A stretch of DNA of 64,000 bases. Source: Hymenobacter tibetensis. GTDB taxonomy: Bacteria > Bacteroidota > Bacteroidia > Cytophagales > Hymenobacteraceae. Positions 1-8,685 of this stretch are shown one piece after another. The stretch covers positions 5,449,001 through 5,513,000 of the forward strand of contig NZ_CP094669.1 of assembly GCF_022827545.1 (NCBI RefSeq), read 5' to 3'. Positions within the stretch are counted from its first letter, which is position 1, and each line of letters begins with the position of its first letter. The position numbers and the translations under genes are program-made. Below the pieces are notes generated by a model that saw only the letters and a program-made list of their open reading frames with translations, had not been told where the DNA came from and made no database searches.

Positions 1-42
1 GCTTTGTTATGGGTTTATTGCGCTGCGGAGCAGCCGGTAGTA

Positions 43-645
43 TTAGCTCCGCGGGTAGGCAGCTAGCTTTTCCAGAGCGGCTTTGAACTCAGGCGTATCG
101 TAGTCGGCCATGCCCTCGTGGCGGGCCGCAACCTGCCCATTAGGAGCCAGGATAACGGTAGAAGGAATGGAGTTGGAATCGAAGGGCGGCGCCAGCGGAC
201 CGGCGGGAAAGTACACCGGAAACGTGTAGCCTTTCCGCTGAAGCAGCTTGCGGGCCTTCACTGGATTTTCGTCCAGCGAAATCATTACGAAGGCTACTTT
301 GGTTGGGTCCATCTTTTGGTAGAGCGCCTGGATGCCAGGCATTTCAGCCACGCAAGGCGGGCACCAGCTAGCCCACAGATTGACGAACACCACTTTGCCT
401 TTCAACTCACTCAGATTCACTGGCCGGCCAGTTAAGTCCAGCAGTGGCACGTTGTGCGGATAGGCAGCAGCACCCGTCGTAACTATTGGGGCGGTAGCGG
501 GGAGCTGTGGAGCGTCGGCCTGCCATAGGCCCGTGGCCAACAGGCCGCGCTGCAAGCCGCCGAGCACAACGGGCCGCAGATCGGTGAACATAACCACGGC
601 GAAAAGGGCCCAAGGCAACAGCTGTAACAGGTTCTTACGGTTCAT
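43..645 (-). CDS. TlpA-like membrane-anchored thiol-disulfide oxidoreductase
   Basis: 200 aa. Residues about 7-40 hold a hydrophobic N-terminal segment, so the thioredoxin domain (about 65-200) should face the periplasm. The active site reads WCPPC (C95 and C98), with a cis-Pro at about P161 (SIPST). This is the TlpA/ResA/AhpC-TSA pattern used to reduce periplasmic disulfides, for example in cytochrome c maturation; the substrate cannot be told from sequence. It is followed by the window edge and stands apart from the dehydrogenase upstream by about 157 bp, so no operon partner is visible. The ATG at 645 precedes the membrane segment directly, which supports this start. Confidence 0.9.
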   Translation of the reverse strand: MNRKNLLQLLPWALFAVVMFTDLRPVVLGGLQRGLLATGLWQADAPQLPATAPIVTTGAAAYPHNVPLLDLTGRPVNLSELKGKVVFVNLWASWCPPCVAEMPGIQALYQKMDPTKVAFVMISLDENPVKARKLLQRKGYTFPVYFPAGPLAPPFDSNSIPSTVILAPNGQVAARHEGMADYDTPEFKAALEKLAAYPRS

Positions 646-802
646 AGGAGGGGTGTAGCGTCCGGAAGCAACAAAAGAATTGCCTGGCTAACAACACACA
701 AGGTACGGCCGTTTCACTTCCACGGAGCATAGCACCCGCCGCTATCCGGTGGCGGAGTACACAGCCCTTCCCAAACAAGTGGCAGTCGATGCCTTAGCTT
801 CC

Positions 803-1663
803 TTAGCCGTGTTGTAGGTGCTTGAGGATGGCAATAACGTCTTGGTCCCCCAAGGTGGGCTCGGCCTGCTGGAAGGTGTCATGGACTACCGCGCCTAGGG
901 GGGTGTTTAGCCCTTCTGCTTTCGCCAAGCGCAGGTCTTTGGCCAGGTGCTTTAAGGCAAAGGCAGCCTGGTAGTTTTCGCCCATAATGGCTTCACCTTT
1001 GATCTTGGAATACACGTTGCCCATGGCACCGTTGGCAATAATCGTCTGCATATCCTCGAGTTTCAGGCCGTGCTGCTGCGCAAAGAGCAACGTTTCGGCT
1101 AAGCCCTGCGTGTAGAAACCTAGCAACGTGTTGATGGCAAGTTTGGCGCGGTTGCCGCTGCCGATTGAGCCGAGAAGAAGCGCCAGCTTACCTAGGCGCT
1201 CAAACATCGGCTGGGCTCGTTGGAACGCTGGTTCGTCGCCACCCACCATAATGACTAGCTGGCCCGTTTCCGCCTGTTTGACGCTGCCTGAAACCGGTGC
1301 ATCGAGGTAGGTGTGCCCCTTTTGTTGGCTGAGATTTGCCATTTCCTCGCTGATGCCAGGCGAAACCGTGCTCATGTTGACCAGCAGCTTGCCGCTTGCT
1401 TCGGCCTCCAGTATTCCTTGCGGTCCGGTGAATAGGTCGCGTATGGCTTGGTCGTCGGATACCATCAGGAACACCATGTCGGCTTGCTGCACTAAGGCAG
1501 CCGGCGAATCGGCGGTGGTGGCCCCGCTGGCGCGCAAGGCTTCTTCTTTGTCTTTGCTGCGGTTATACACAGCAACTGGGTAGCCCGCCTCGATCAGTCG
1601 GCGCGACATTGGAGTACCCATCGTACCGAGACCTATCCAGCCTAGTTGGAGGTGTGAGTTCAT
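803..1663 (-). CDS. NAD(P)-dependent beta-hydroxyacid dehydrogenase family protein
   Basis: 286 aa, the usual length for the 3-hydroxyisobutyrate dehydrogenase / GLYR1-type family. The N-terminal Rossmann motif GLGTMGTPM is at about 11-19. The substrate-binding stretch DAPVSGS is at about 121-127, and the catalytic lysine lies at about K174 in the GSGNRAKLAINTLLG context, with N178 following. The all-alpha C-terminal dimerisation domain fills the rest. The family oxidises or reduces small beta-hydroxyacids or semialdehydes; which substrate this member uses is not decided by the sequence. No clear operon partner: flanking gaps are 157 and about 590 bp. Confidence 0.9.
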   Translation of the reverse strand: MNSHLQLGWIGLGTMGTPMSRRLIEAGYPVAVYNRSKDKEEALRASGATTADSPAALVQQADMVFLMVSDDQAIRDLFTGPQGILEAEASGKLLVNMSTVSPGISEEMANLSQQKGHTYLDAPVSGSVKQAETGQLVIMVGGDEPAFQRAQPMFERLGKLALLLGSIGSGNRAKLAINTLLGFYTQGLAETLLFAQQHGLKLEDMQTIIANGAMGNVYSKIKGEAIMGENYQAAFALKHLAKDLRLAKAEGLNTPLGAVVHDTFQQAEPTLGDQDVIAILKHLQHG

Positions 1664-1811
1664 GTGCAGTGGTTGGTTGAGTGAAGTAGATAAGAACGCG
1701 GTATGCTATACCACAGAGGCCAGAATTGGTTGGCCGATGCAGCAGGAATACAGCAAGAACAAGGGCTTTTTTGCAGGGCGGCCGAGGGCAGTCTTCTGAA
1801 TCCTTGTCGCA

Positions 1812-2033
1812 GCGTTACGCCGAGTTCAGCCTGGGGCCATTGACTGGGGGACGCGCTTCGGCCTCGAAACCAGCCGCCGCACCGAAAGCACCCTGATGAC
1901 CTTGCCGGTCTAAGCAGAGTGGCCCTACAACTTCGCAGTGCAACTCAAAACTCTCCGGAAGCGGCCACTCAAGCGTGGTTGCACCAAGGCATCGATTGGC
2001 TGAGAGTAGATGCCAGCGGCCCGGTGGTGTGAT
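1812..2033 (+). pseudogene. Possible coding remnant with stop and frameshift
   Basis: In the 594-bp gap 1664-2257 no intact gene is visible. From 1812 one plus-strand frame reads protein-like text (with IDWGTRFGLETSRRTEST) to a TAA at about 1909-1911 and continues open for some codons (EWPYNFAVQL). A second frame then takes over with EAATQAWLHQGIDWLRVDAS and stops at a TGA near 2033. Composition resembles real protein more than random translation, but I do not recognise the family and there is no start codon. It may equally be chance. Confidence 0.25.
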
Positions 2034-2257
2034 GCGGCAACGGGCTTGAAGCTACATTCCTGCTCATACACAGGCTGGTTCGGGCTGGTCCGTCGGCATT
2101 CAACTTGCTGTGTCTGAGTAGCATTAGAGAATGTAATGCTCAGGTATAGAAGGTGCAGCGTATAGCCGTAGCGCGTGGGCACGCATCACCTTCCCGCCAG
2201 TGGCATCGTATGGAGAGAACCAAACCAGTTGATTTTTCATACGTCTTTGCCCGTGCC

Positions 2258-2812
2258 ATGCATACACTTTATCTGGTGGCGGTGCTCCCGCCGGAGCCCG
2301 TATTTTCGCAAACCTGGGCGCTGAAACAAGAGGTACACCACCTCACCGGCAGCAGCAACGCCGTACGCCTGCCGCCGCATATCACGCTGGTTCCGCCGCT
2401 GCGCCAGCCCGATGAGTTTGAGGACCGGTGCGCAACGGCATTAACCGAGTTTGCGGCCACCCAGCCGCCGTTTACTGTTGGGTTACAAGATTTTGCCTGG
2501 TTCGGAAACCGGACCCTGTTTGTATACGTGCGTGAAGCGGCGGCCATCAAGGCATTTCATGCAAGTCTCACGGAGTGGTGTGCCGTTCACTTGCCAGAGG
2601 TACCGCGCGAAAACCGACCTTTTACTCCGCACCTTACCCTCGCCACCCGCGACTTGCCTGCAGCTCAGGTGCCGGAACTACAGCATCTGTTTGAATCTCG
2701 CTCCTACGCCGCCACGTTCGAGGTGCAACACCTCACGATCTTCCGCCATGATGGCCGGCAGTGGCAGCCGCGGGCAACTATTGCGTTGCAAGGTGCTGCC
2801 AGCGGCGCCTAA
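2258..2812 (+). CDS. 2'-5' RNA ligase family protein (2H phosphoesterase)
   Basis: 184 aa from the ATG at 2258, chosen over upstream in-frame ATGs because the family domain begins right there (MHTLYLVAVLPP). The two HxT signatures of 2H phosphoesterases are present: PPHITLVPP at about residue 43-51 and FTPHLTLATR at about 123-132. Members open or form 2'-5' or cyclic phosphate bonds in RNA or nucleotides; in bacteria the physiological substrate is usually unknown. It stands alone between a gene-free region and a convergent aldo/keto reductase, with a hairpin immediately behind it. Confidence 0.85.
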   Translation: MHTLYLVAVLPPEPVFSQTWALKQEVHHLTGSSNAVRLPPHITLVPPLRQPDEFEDRCATALTEFAATQPPFTVGLQDFAWFGNRTLFVYVREAAAIKAFHASLTEWCAVHLPEVPRENRPFTPHLTLATRDLPAAQVPELQHLFESRSYAATFEVQHLTIFRHDGRQWQPRATIALQGAASGA

Positions 2813-2813
2813 T

Positions 2814-2859
2814 AACAACAACGCCCCCACTGAAAATATTCGGTAGGGGCGTTGTTGTT
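2814..2859. terminator. Inverted repeat between convergent genes
   Basis: A perfect 14-bp stem (arms 2814-2827 and 2846-2859) with an 18-nt loop starts directly after the stop of the RNA ligase gene and faces the convergent aldo/keto reductase (stop at 2902). The arms end in AAC/GTT repeats rather than a pure U-tract. Confidence 0.6.
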
Positions 2860-2901
2860 CGAGCTGTTGGGTGTAGCGTGACAGCGGCTTTTGCTGCTAG
2901 C

Positions 2902-3927
2902 TTACACGGGCAGCGGGTTTAGCTGGGGCTGGTTGCGCTGGTGCCAGTATGGGTAAACAGGTGGCGTGTCGCTGGCCTTGTCCAGGCGGGCAACCTGCTC
3001 GGCGGTGAGGTTCCAGCCCACGGCACCCAGGTTCTCGCGAAGCTGCTCTTCGTTGCGCGCGCCAAACACCAAGCTCGTTACGGTTGGACGTTGCAGCAAC
3101 CAGTTAAGCGCCACCTGCGGCACCGATTTGTTGGTTTCGGCGGCTAGTTCGTCCAGCACATCCACAATATTGTATTGCAGTTCATCGGGCACGTCTGGGC
3201 CCTGGCCTCCGCCTTGCTTCAAGCGGCTGCTGTCGGGGATGGGTTGGCCGCGGCGCACCTTGCCGCTGAGGCGGCCACTCGCCAACGGCGACCAAATAAT
3301 GGCGCCTACGCCTTGGTCTATGCCGAGCGGCATTAGCTCCCACTCGTATTCGCGGTTGATGAGGGAGTAGTACACCTGGTGGCCAATGTAGCGCGACCAG
3401 CCGTACCGCTCCGATACCGAGAGCGACTTCATTAAATGCCAGCCCGAGAAGTTGGAGCAGGCAATGTAACGCACCTTGCCGCTCTGCACTAGGTCGTCGA
3501 GCGCGCGGAGCGTTTCTTGAACTGGTGTGCGCCCGTCGAAGCCATGCAGGTAATACACGTCGATGTAGTCGGTTTGGAGGCGGCGCAAACTGTCTTCGCA
3601 GGCTTTGAGCAAGTGCAGCCGCGAAGAGCCGAAGTCGTTGGCGCCTTCGCCCATCGGGAAAGTGGCTTTGGTACCGATCAAGGTCTGGTGGCGCCGGCCT
3701 TCCAGGGCCTTGCCTAGAATTTCCTCAGCCATACCATGGGAGTAGATGTTGGCGGTATCGAAAAAATTGACGCCGGCTTCCAGGCAAATATCCAGCAGGC
3801 GGCTGGCTTCGGCCACGTCTGTGCTGCCCCAGGCTTTAAAGAACTCGTTGCCCCCGCCGAAAGTGGCTGTGCCAAAGCTTAGTACGGGCACATGCAAGCC
3901 CGATGCTCCTAGCTGTCTGTATTCCAT
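2902..3927 (-). CDS. Aldo/keto reductase
   Basis: 341 aa from the ATG at 3927 (MEYRQLGASG). An extra 15 codons upstream are possible, but this is where the family normally begins. The catalytic tetrad context is visible: D/Y in DTANIYSHG, K in IGTKATF, and H in YYLHGFD. The C-terminal half has the NADPH-binding region GARNEEQLRENLGA typical of the Kv-beta/AKR6-like group that also includes YghZ-like reductases. It would reduce aldehydes or ketones with NADPH in the cytoplasm; the substrate is unknown. Monocistronic by position. Confidence 0.9.
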   Translation of the reverse strand: MEYRQLGASGLHVPVLSFGTATFGGGNEFFKAWGSTDVAEASRLLDICLEAGVNFFDTANIYSHGMAEEILGKALEGRRHQTLIGTKATFPMGEGANDFGSSRLHLLKACEDSLRRLQTDYIDVYYLHGFDGRTPVQETLRALDDLVQSGKVRYIACSNFSGWHLMKSLSVSERYGWSRYIGHQVYYSLINREYEWELMPLGIDQGVGAIIWSPLASGRLSGKVRRGQPIPDSSRLKQGGGQGPDVPDELQYNIVDVLDELAAETNKSVPQVALNWLLQRPTVTSLVFGARNEEQLRENLGAVGWNLTAEQVARLDKASDTPPVYPYWHQRNQPQLNPLPV

Positions 3928-4079
3928 GAGTTGTCTTGAAAAGAGGTTGAGACTACAAACAGCTAAAACCACCCTTGGTTATGCCCACGGCCAACCTCAA
4001 CCACTACCTAAGAGAGTATAATGCGTTGCGGTAAGCGTGGTGCTCGGGCTGCTAGCTGTGTGTCCCATGCACTACGCCT

Positions 4080-4291
4080 CTAGCGCACCTTCAGTTGAAA
4101 TAAGCTTTCCACAGAGGTATTGAACACCTGAGCCAGCCGGAGCGCAATGACTGTGGACGGCACAAATTTGCCGACCTCGATGGTGTTGATGTTTTGCGCG
4201 AAACCTTGATCAGGAACGCAAGCTCGGCGTGCGACATATTGCGCTTGGCCCTTTCCTCTTTGAGCGTGTTACTTAACTGCCCTTCTTCCAT
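4080..4291 (-). pseudogene. Frameshifted XRE-family transcriptional regulator
   Basis: The minus-strand frame from the ATG at 4291 starts as a Cro/C1 helix-turn-helix protein (KEERAKRNMSHAELAFLIKVSR) and then derails near 4190-4200. A second frame continues the family exactly (NINTIEVGKFVPSTVIALRLAQ, then VFNTSVESLF) to a TAG at 4080-4082. One missing base restores a product of about 70 aa, the normal size for this small YozG-like regulator. Because the gene before it carries two independent nonsense codons, real decay is more likely than a sequencing slip. It lies 8 nt downstream of that membrane-protein remnant, the usual two-gene arrangement of such regulators. Confidence 0.75.
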
Positions 4292-4299
4292 ACAACTGC

Positions 4300-4602
4300 C
4301 TAGCGGTGATACACAAGGAAGGCTACGAACGTGGAAATCACGCCTACATATAAAGGCAGTTCGGCGCTTAGCAACGAGGAAAACGGATAGAACCCCGACA
4401 CCACTTGAATGAGTGCTTGGGTGAACAACAGCATCTAAAAGCCAACGTTCAGGGCCTTCAGGCGGTAGGATACCATCAATTCGTCGTTCAGCATCTCCTG
4501 CACCTCCGGATTCGCCTTCATAGTCTTCGACAACCGTCTAATGTTGATCAAGCTAAGCAGTCAAAGAGCGGCTCCTACCAAAATCAGCGGGGTCAGACTC
4601 AT
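4300..4602 (-). pseudogene. Small membrane protein disrupted by two in-frame stops
   Basis: One frame of 101 codons from an ATG at 4602 to a TAG at 4300-4302 reads as a three-helix membrane protein, with the soluble stretch MKANPEVQEMLNDEL between helices 1 and 2. It is broken by TGA at 4561-4563 and TAG at 4435-4437. Both sit where tryptophan would fit inside a membrane helix (AL-stop-LLSL and GF-stop-MLLF), so two G-to-A changes of TGG explain them. Such proteins commonly precede a small XRE regulator in Bacteroidota, as seen here. Confidence 0.7.
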
Positions 4603-4921
4603 CTCGTAGCTACCAGATACTACGTGTTTCTGTAGCAGACACAATCCGCCCCACGGCGCAAAGCCCGCTAGGTTCCACTTCATTCAAGTAAGGCATCTTA
4701 CTTCTGCTCACTCAAGATTGTACCATAACAAGTATTTGTGTTCCAGAATTGATGCAAATAGTACTGGGGCAAGAATTCAGGATTTATACCATTTCCGTTC
4801 AACTCGTGTAGGTACCTGCTTCAACCGTGCACTATCGTGTTTCATCGAAAAGCCAAACTCGGCTGTAGGGGCGAAAGGTAAGTTTGCACCTCAATTATCA
4901 ATGCACCCTTCGCACACCTCT
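4603..4921. other. Intergenic region upstream of the TonB receptor
   Basis: About 320 bp without a convincing gene. The long frame that extends the TonB receptor upstream through this region (to 4718) has no family similarity and no signal peptide, and I read it as non-coding. A likely promoter -7 element lies at 4879-4886. I saw no riboswitch-like structure. Confidence 0.5.
4879..4886 (+). promoter_or_regulatory. Candidate Bacteroidota -7 element (TAnnTTTG)
   Basis: TAAGTTTG followed by C, a perfect match to the Bacteroidota -7 consensus, 36 bp before the chosen ATG of the TonB receptor. No TTG is found at the expected -33 distance. Its position supports a start at 4901 or 4922 and argues against the longer frame from 4718. 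Confidence 0.5.
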
Positions 4922-7681
4922 ATGAAGCCTTTTTACCCGCCAGTTCTGGCGGCTTTGCTGTTGCCAACACTGGCTACATCCGCTCCTTTTGTTAGTACTA
5001 TCACCCTTCCAACACCGCGTACCACCACTCCTACTCCCGCCGAAGGCTCGTTGGCCGGGACTGTTCTTACTGATACGGGTGAACCTCTACCGGGCGCCAC
5101 CGTCTTCATCAAAGGCAGCTTCATTGGCACAAGCACCGACCAGTTCGGCAAGTTTACCCTCAACGCCAGCTTCGAGAAAGGTCCCGTTACGCTGGCTGTG
5201 TCCTACGTAGGCTACGACACCCGGGAAGTGGTGTTGGACGCCCCGCAGCTTACCATCAATGTGGCCTTGCCGCCTAGCGCTACTCTGCTCAACGAAACGG
5301 TAGTATCCGCTTCGCGCATCGAGGAAAACATTTTGCGGGCGCCGGTTACCATCGAGAAAATTTCAACTCGCCAAATCGAGCGCATCACTACGCCGGAGGT
5401 GCTGAGCGGCCTGGGCCAGCTCAAAGGCTTGGATGTGAGTTCTGCCTCCATGCTGTTCACCAGCGTAAGTACGCGCGGCTTCAATACCGCCAAGTCGGAG
5501 CGGGTGGTGCAGATGGTGGACTATATGGATACGCAGCTGCCTTCCCTGAACCTGAGCCCCGGCAACCTGGTGGGCATCCCGGAGCTGGACATGGAGAGCA
5601 TCGAAATTATTCACGGCCCGGCCTCGGCGCTGTACGGCTCGAATGCCTTGAGCGGCGTAATTCTATTTAATTCCAAAGACCCGTTCGTGTACGAGGGGTT
5701 GAGCGTCCGATTGCGGGGCGGCGAGCGGGACTTGCTAGACGGACAGATTCGCTACGCCAAAAAGCTAACCGACAAGCTAGCCATCAAGATCAACGCCAGC
5801 GCTTTCCGTGCCGACGACTGGGTTGCCAACAACATGGATGCTGTGCGCACCTCTGTTAACCCAGCTGGCTCGCCCTTAGGCTACAGCGCCGTGAACCGCT
5901 ACGGCGACTACAACTACTCTTTCAACGCAGGCATACCCGGCACCCACCCCGAGCTGGCTGGCCGCACGGCGTACATGCCCGGGTTTACAGAAAAAGAGTT
6001 GCTAGTCAACGACACCAACACCTCGTCGTACCGCGCGCAGGGCGCTATTTCTTATTTGCTACGTGACGATTTGAAACTGACCGTGGAAGCCAAACACGCC
6101 GAGGGCACTTCCACGTACCAAAACGTGAGCCGCTTCCGGGTGAAAGGTTTGGGCACCAACCAGTACCGCGCCGAGCTTAAGAGCGGCAAAGGCTTCCTTC
6201 GCCTGTATTCAACCGAAGATTTCACAGGTAACTCCTACGAGCTAAACCAACTGGGCAACCTCATTCAGGAATCGCCGACTGCGGAAGGGGGCAGCTTAAG
6301 CTACGTGCAGCAACACTACGGTGTCTATAATGCGGCGTATACGCAGGCGCGCCGGGCCGGGCAGCCCATGGATGCAGCGCTAGCCATTGCCCAGAAGGCT
6401 GCTGATGCCACGCAATTGCAGACGTCGGACCCGCGTTTTGCTTTGTTGCGCACCACCATTTCCGAAGACGGGCAGCCGGGCCGGGGCGCCAAGGCGTACT
6501 TCAACTCTTTCCTCAACGACGTCAGCGGGCAGCGCAGCTTCCATTTGTCGGATGCTGGCACCGACCTGACCGTGGGTGCCGCTTACCGGGAATACCGCCT
6601 CGGCTCCAAGGGGTTGTTGTTTGCCGACAAAGACGGGAAGCGCATCCGCAACTACGAGTACGGTGCGTACAGCCAACTCACCCAAACGTTGCTCGACGAA
6701 CGCCTGAAGCTAGCCTTAGCCGGCCGGGTAGACGAGTTCAAAAACTTCAAACCTGCTTTCTCGCCCCGGGCTGCGGTGGTGTATTCATTGGGTAAAGACA
6801 AGCAGCATAACTTCCGCGCCAGCTACGGTCAAGCGTTCCGCTCGCCTTCCCAAACCGAGCAGTATCTCTACAACGACATTCGGTCGGGCGTGCTTATTGG
6901 CAACGTTGGCAACGGATTCCAGGGCTACAACCTGAATTTGTTTAGATCCCCGCAGCTGCTGGCCGCGGCACAAACCAACCCCGCCGTATTGCAGCCCTAT
7001 GAGTACAACATCAACTCGCTGAACCTGGAGCGCGTGAACACCGTGGAGGTGGGGTATAAAGGAGCCCTCATCAGCAACCTCTACGCCGATGTAAGCTACT
7101 TCCGTAGCCGCTACAACGACTTCATTGGTGCCCAAACCTTCGTTGGCAACTTGGATGGCAGCCGCCCAACGCCCCAGCAGCTAGCCACCGGCTACAGCAG
7201 CGCCTATTCCGACCAAAGCAAGCCGACGCGCGTGCTGTATGCTTACTACAACAACAACCAGCAGGTTCGGACCCAGGGTGTTACGGCTGGCATGACCTAC
7301 TACATCCGCAAAGCCTTCAACCTGACCGGCAACTACTCGCTGAACGTGCTGGACCGCAGCAACCTGCCAGAGGGCTTCCAGACTTTCTTCAACACGCCCA
7401 AGCACAAGTACAACGTAGGCGCCAACGGCCAGATAGGTAACCTGAGCTACTCCGTGAACTACCGCTGGGTGCAGGGCCACTTGCAGGAAATGCCCTTCGC
7501 GACGGGTAGCATAGGCGACTATAAAACCACGGATGCGTACCTAGGATATACGGTGCCCAAGCTGGGCAGCACGTTCCAGGCAGGCGTTTCCAATGCCTTC
7601 AACACCAACAATGTACAGCTATTCGGTGGGCCACAGGTCGGTCGCCTGGCGTACCTAGGGCTGCGGTTCGACGTGAAATAG
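4922..7681 (+). CDS. TonB-dependent outer-membrane receptor
   Basis: 919 aa from the ATG at 4922, which begins a good signal peptide (MKPFYPPVLAALLLPTLATS); an ATG at 4901 is the alternative. After the signal comes a carboxypeptidase-regulatory-like domain at about 40-120 (GTVLTDTGEPLPGATVFIKG), then the TonB plug at about 130-250 (SASRIEENILRAPVTIEKIS, HGPASALYGSNALSGVI), and a 22-strand barrel ending in aromatic residues (YLGLRFDVK). The CarboxypepD_reg-plug-barrel order is typical of Bacteroidota receptors; there is no SusD partner, so siderophore, cobalamin or another small ligand is more likely than glycan, but the ligand is not readable. Single-gene unit with its own long hairpin terminator. 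Confidence 0.93.
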   Translation: MKPFYPPVLAALLLPTLATSAPFVSTITLPTPRTTTPTPAEGSLAGTVLTDTGEPLPGATVFIKGSFIGTSTDQFGKFTLNASFEKGPVTLAVSYVGYDTREVVLDAPQLTINVALPPSATLLNETVVSASRIEENILRAPVTIEKISTRQIERITTPEVLSGLGQLKGLDVSSASMLFTSVSTRGFNTAKSERVVQMVDYMDTQLPSLNLSPGNLVGIPELDMESIEIIHGPASALYGSNALSGVILFNSKDPFVYEGLSVRLRGGERDLLDGQIRYAKKLTDKLAIKINASAFRADDWVANNMDAVRTSVNPAGSPLGYSAVNRYGDYNYSFNAGIPGTHPELAGRTAYMPGFTEKELLVNDTNTSSYRAQGAISYLLRDDLKLTVEAKHAEGTSTYQNVSRFRVKGLGTNQYRAELKSGKGFLRLYSTEDFTGNSYELNQLGNLIQESPTAEGGSLSYVQQHYGVYNAAYTQARRAGQPMDAALAIAQKAADATQLQTSDPRFALLRTTISEDGQPGRGAKAYFNSFLNDVSGQRSFHLSDAGTDLTVGAAYREYRLGSKGLLFADKDGKRIRNYEYGAYSQLTQTLLDERLKLALAGRVDEFKNFKPAFSPRAAVVYSLGKDKQHNFRASYGQAFRSPSQTEQYLYNDIRSGVLIGNVGNGFQGYNLNLFRSPQLLAAAQTNPAVLQPYEYNINSLNLERVNTVEVGYKGALISNLYADVSYFRSRYNDFIGAQTFVGNLDGSRPTPQQLATGYSSAYSDQSKPTRVLYAYYNNNQQVRTQGVTAGMTYYIRKAFNLTGNYSLNVLDRSNLPEGFQTFFNTPKHKYNVGANGQIGNLSYSVNYRWVQGHLQEMPFATGSIGDYKTTDAYLGYTVPKLGSTFQAGVSNAFNTNNVQLFGGPQVGRLAYLGLRFDVK

Positions 7682-7724
7682 GTTTTGGTCGCTCAAGCCG
7701 CTACCCAGTTCTTGTGGTTAGCGC

Positions 7725-7779
7725 AACGTGAAAGAAGCCTTACAGAAGCAGCATGCTTTTGTAAGGCTTCTTTCACGTT
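7725..7779 (+). terminator. Long perfect hairpin behind the TonB receptor
   Basis: A perfect 20-bp stem (7725-7744 with 7760-7779) and a 15-nt loop, 44 bp after the receptor stop codon. The AAAG-rich 5' arm and CTTT-rich 3' arm make it much longer than an ordinary intrinsic terminator. Confidence 0.65.
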
Positions 7780-8595
7780 ATGCCCAGCGAAGAAACGAGC
7801 CTACCAGCAGCGCAAAACAGAGAGACTTTTGCCGAGGATGGAACCGTACTTGTGCGGCTTGCAAGCAGACAGCGGGCGTTGGTGTCTTTGCTCCCGGCAG
7901 TTTTAAGCTCCCCCGTTCGCCTGCAATTCTTACGTACTCATGCAAAGCGGCTTCTTTCAGCTGATTTTTAGCTGTTTGGGTTCGAGTGGATCTCTGCTTT
8001 ATATTGTACTAGGGTGATATTGATTGCTTGGCCCCTCATCTGAGCAGCAACTTATTGCTATCCACTTGATGCAAGCGCATGTGTGTAGCCATTATGGGTA
8101 CGCGCGAGCGACAAGAATAAACTCACCAGCAGCCATGCTACCCTAATAGCATGGCTGTGCACCAGTAAAAAGTTGATTAATAAGGGATGCAACAAGAGCT
8201 AACAACTCAACTTAAGCTCAACCACACTGGCCCCAAATGTCTCTTCTGGAACTATGTTCCTGCCATCTACTCTACTTAGAATAGCTTAAATTAATACTTT
8301 AATTGTTCAATGCAAACAAATATTAAGCTTTATTAATAACAGACCAGTCGCATGTACTTGCCGCTTCAATCAACATGCAACTATTTTAATAACAACCTAT
8401 AATACAGCAATTTACAGGCACAAATGATTAAGATATCTTACTCGCATCTGCAATAACACTTGGCAAACATTAGCTGTTATAACTCAACTTTAGGCTGGGG
8501 ATAACGACCATTTTAGATTGGTTTCCGCGCGTCTGCTGTAAGCAGAACAGTGGCTTGTTCGACAGGGTATGCTACACGCCCAGTGTAACTAGTAA

Positions 8596-8654
8596 CAGCG
8601 CCCTATCCCTCCGTCAGTCGTCTGGTGGACGCTGGGCGTTGGGGTAGGGCGCTG
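8596..8654 (-). terminator. Inverted repeat downstream of the export operon
   Basis: Arms 8596-8609 and 8641-8654 pair at 13 of 14 positions (one G-T wobble) around a 31-nt loop that can itself fold. It lies about 30 bp past the stop of the adaptor gene at 8686. The U-tract is poor, so function as terminator is likely but not certain. Confidence 0.45.
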
Positions 8655-8685
8655 GTACAACCTAACTCTGCCGGATAGTGTGAGA

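Larger units (their letters stand above)
7682..8685. other. 1-kb gene-free region
   Basis: No supported gene. The open frames between 7685 and 7971 overlap each other in three registers over a hairpin and look like artefacts. The stretch holds the long receptor terminator (7725-7779), a second 11-bp perfect hairpin with a 6-nt loop (8130-8140 with 8147-8157), an AT-rich part at about 8255-8500, and an inverted repeat at 8596-8654. It may harbour an unannotated RNA or be decayed sequence. Confidence 0.5.

Noticed and set aside
4718..4921. N-terminal extension of the TonB receptor
   Set aside because: No family similarity; it contains the likely -7 element at 4879-4886, and a proper signal peptide begins at 4922.
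7685..7971. Three overlapping plus-strand ORFs after the TonB receptor
   Set aside because: They run through the 20-bp terminator hairpin in three registers, have no domain, no signal and no start context.
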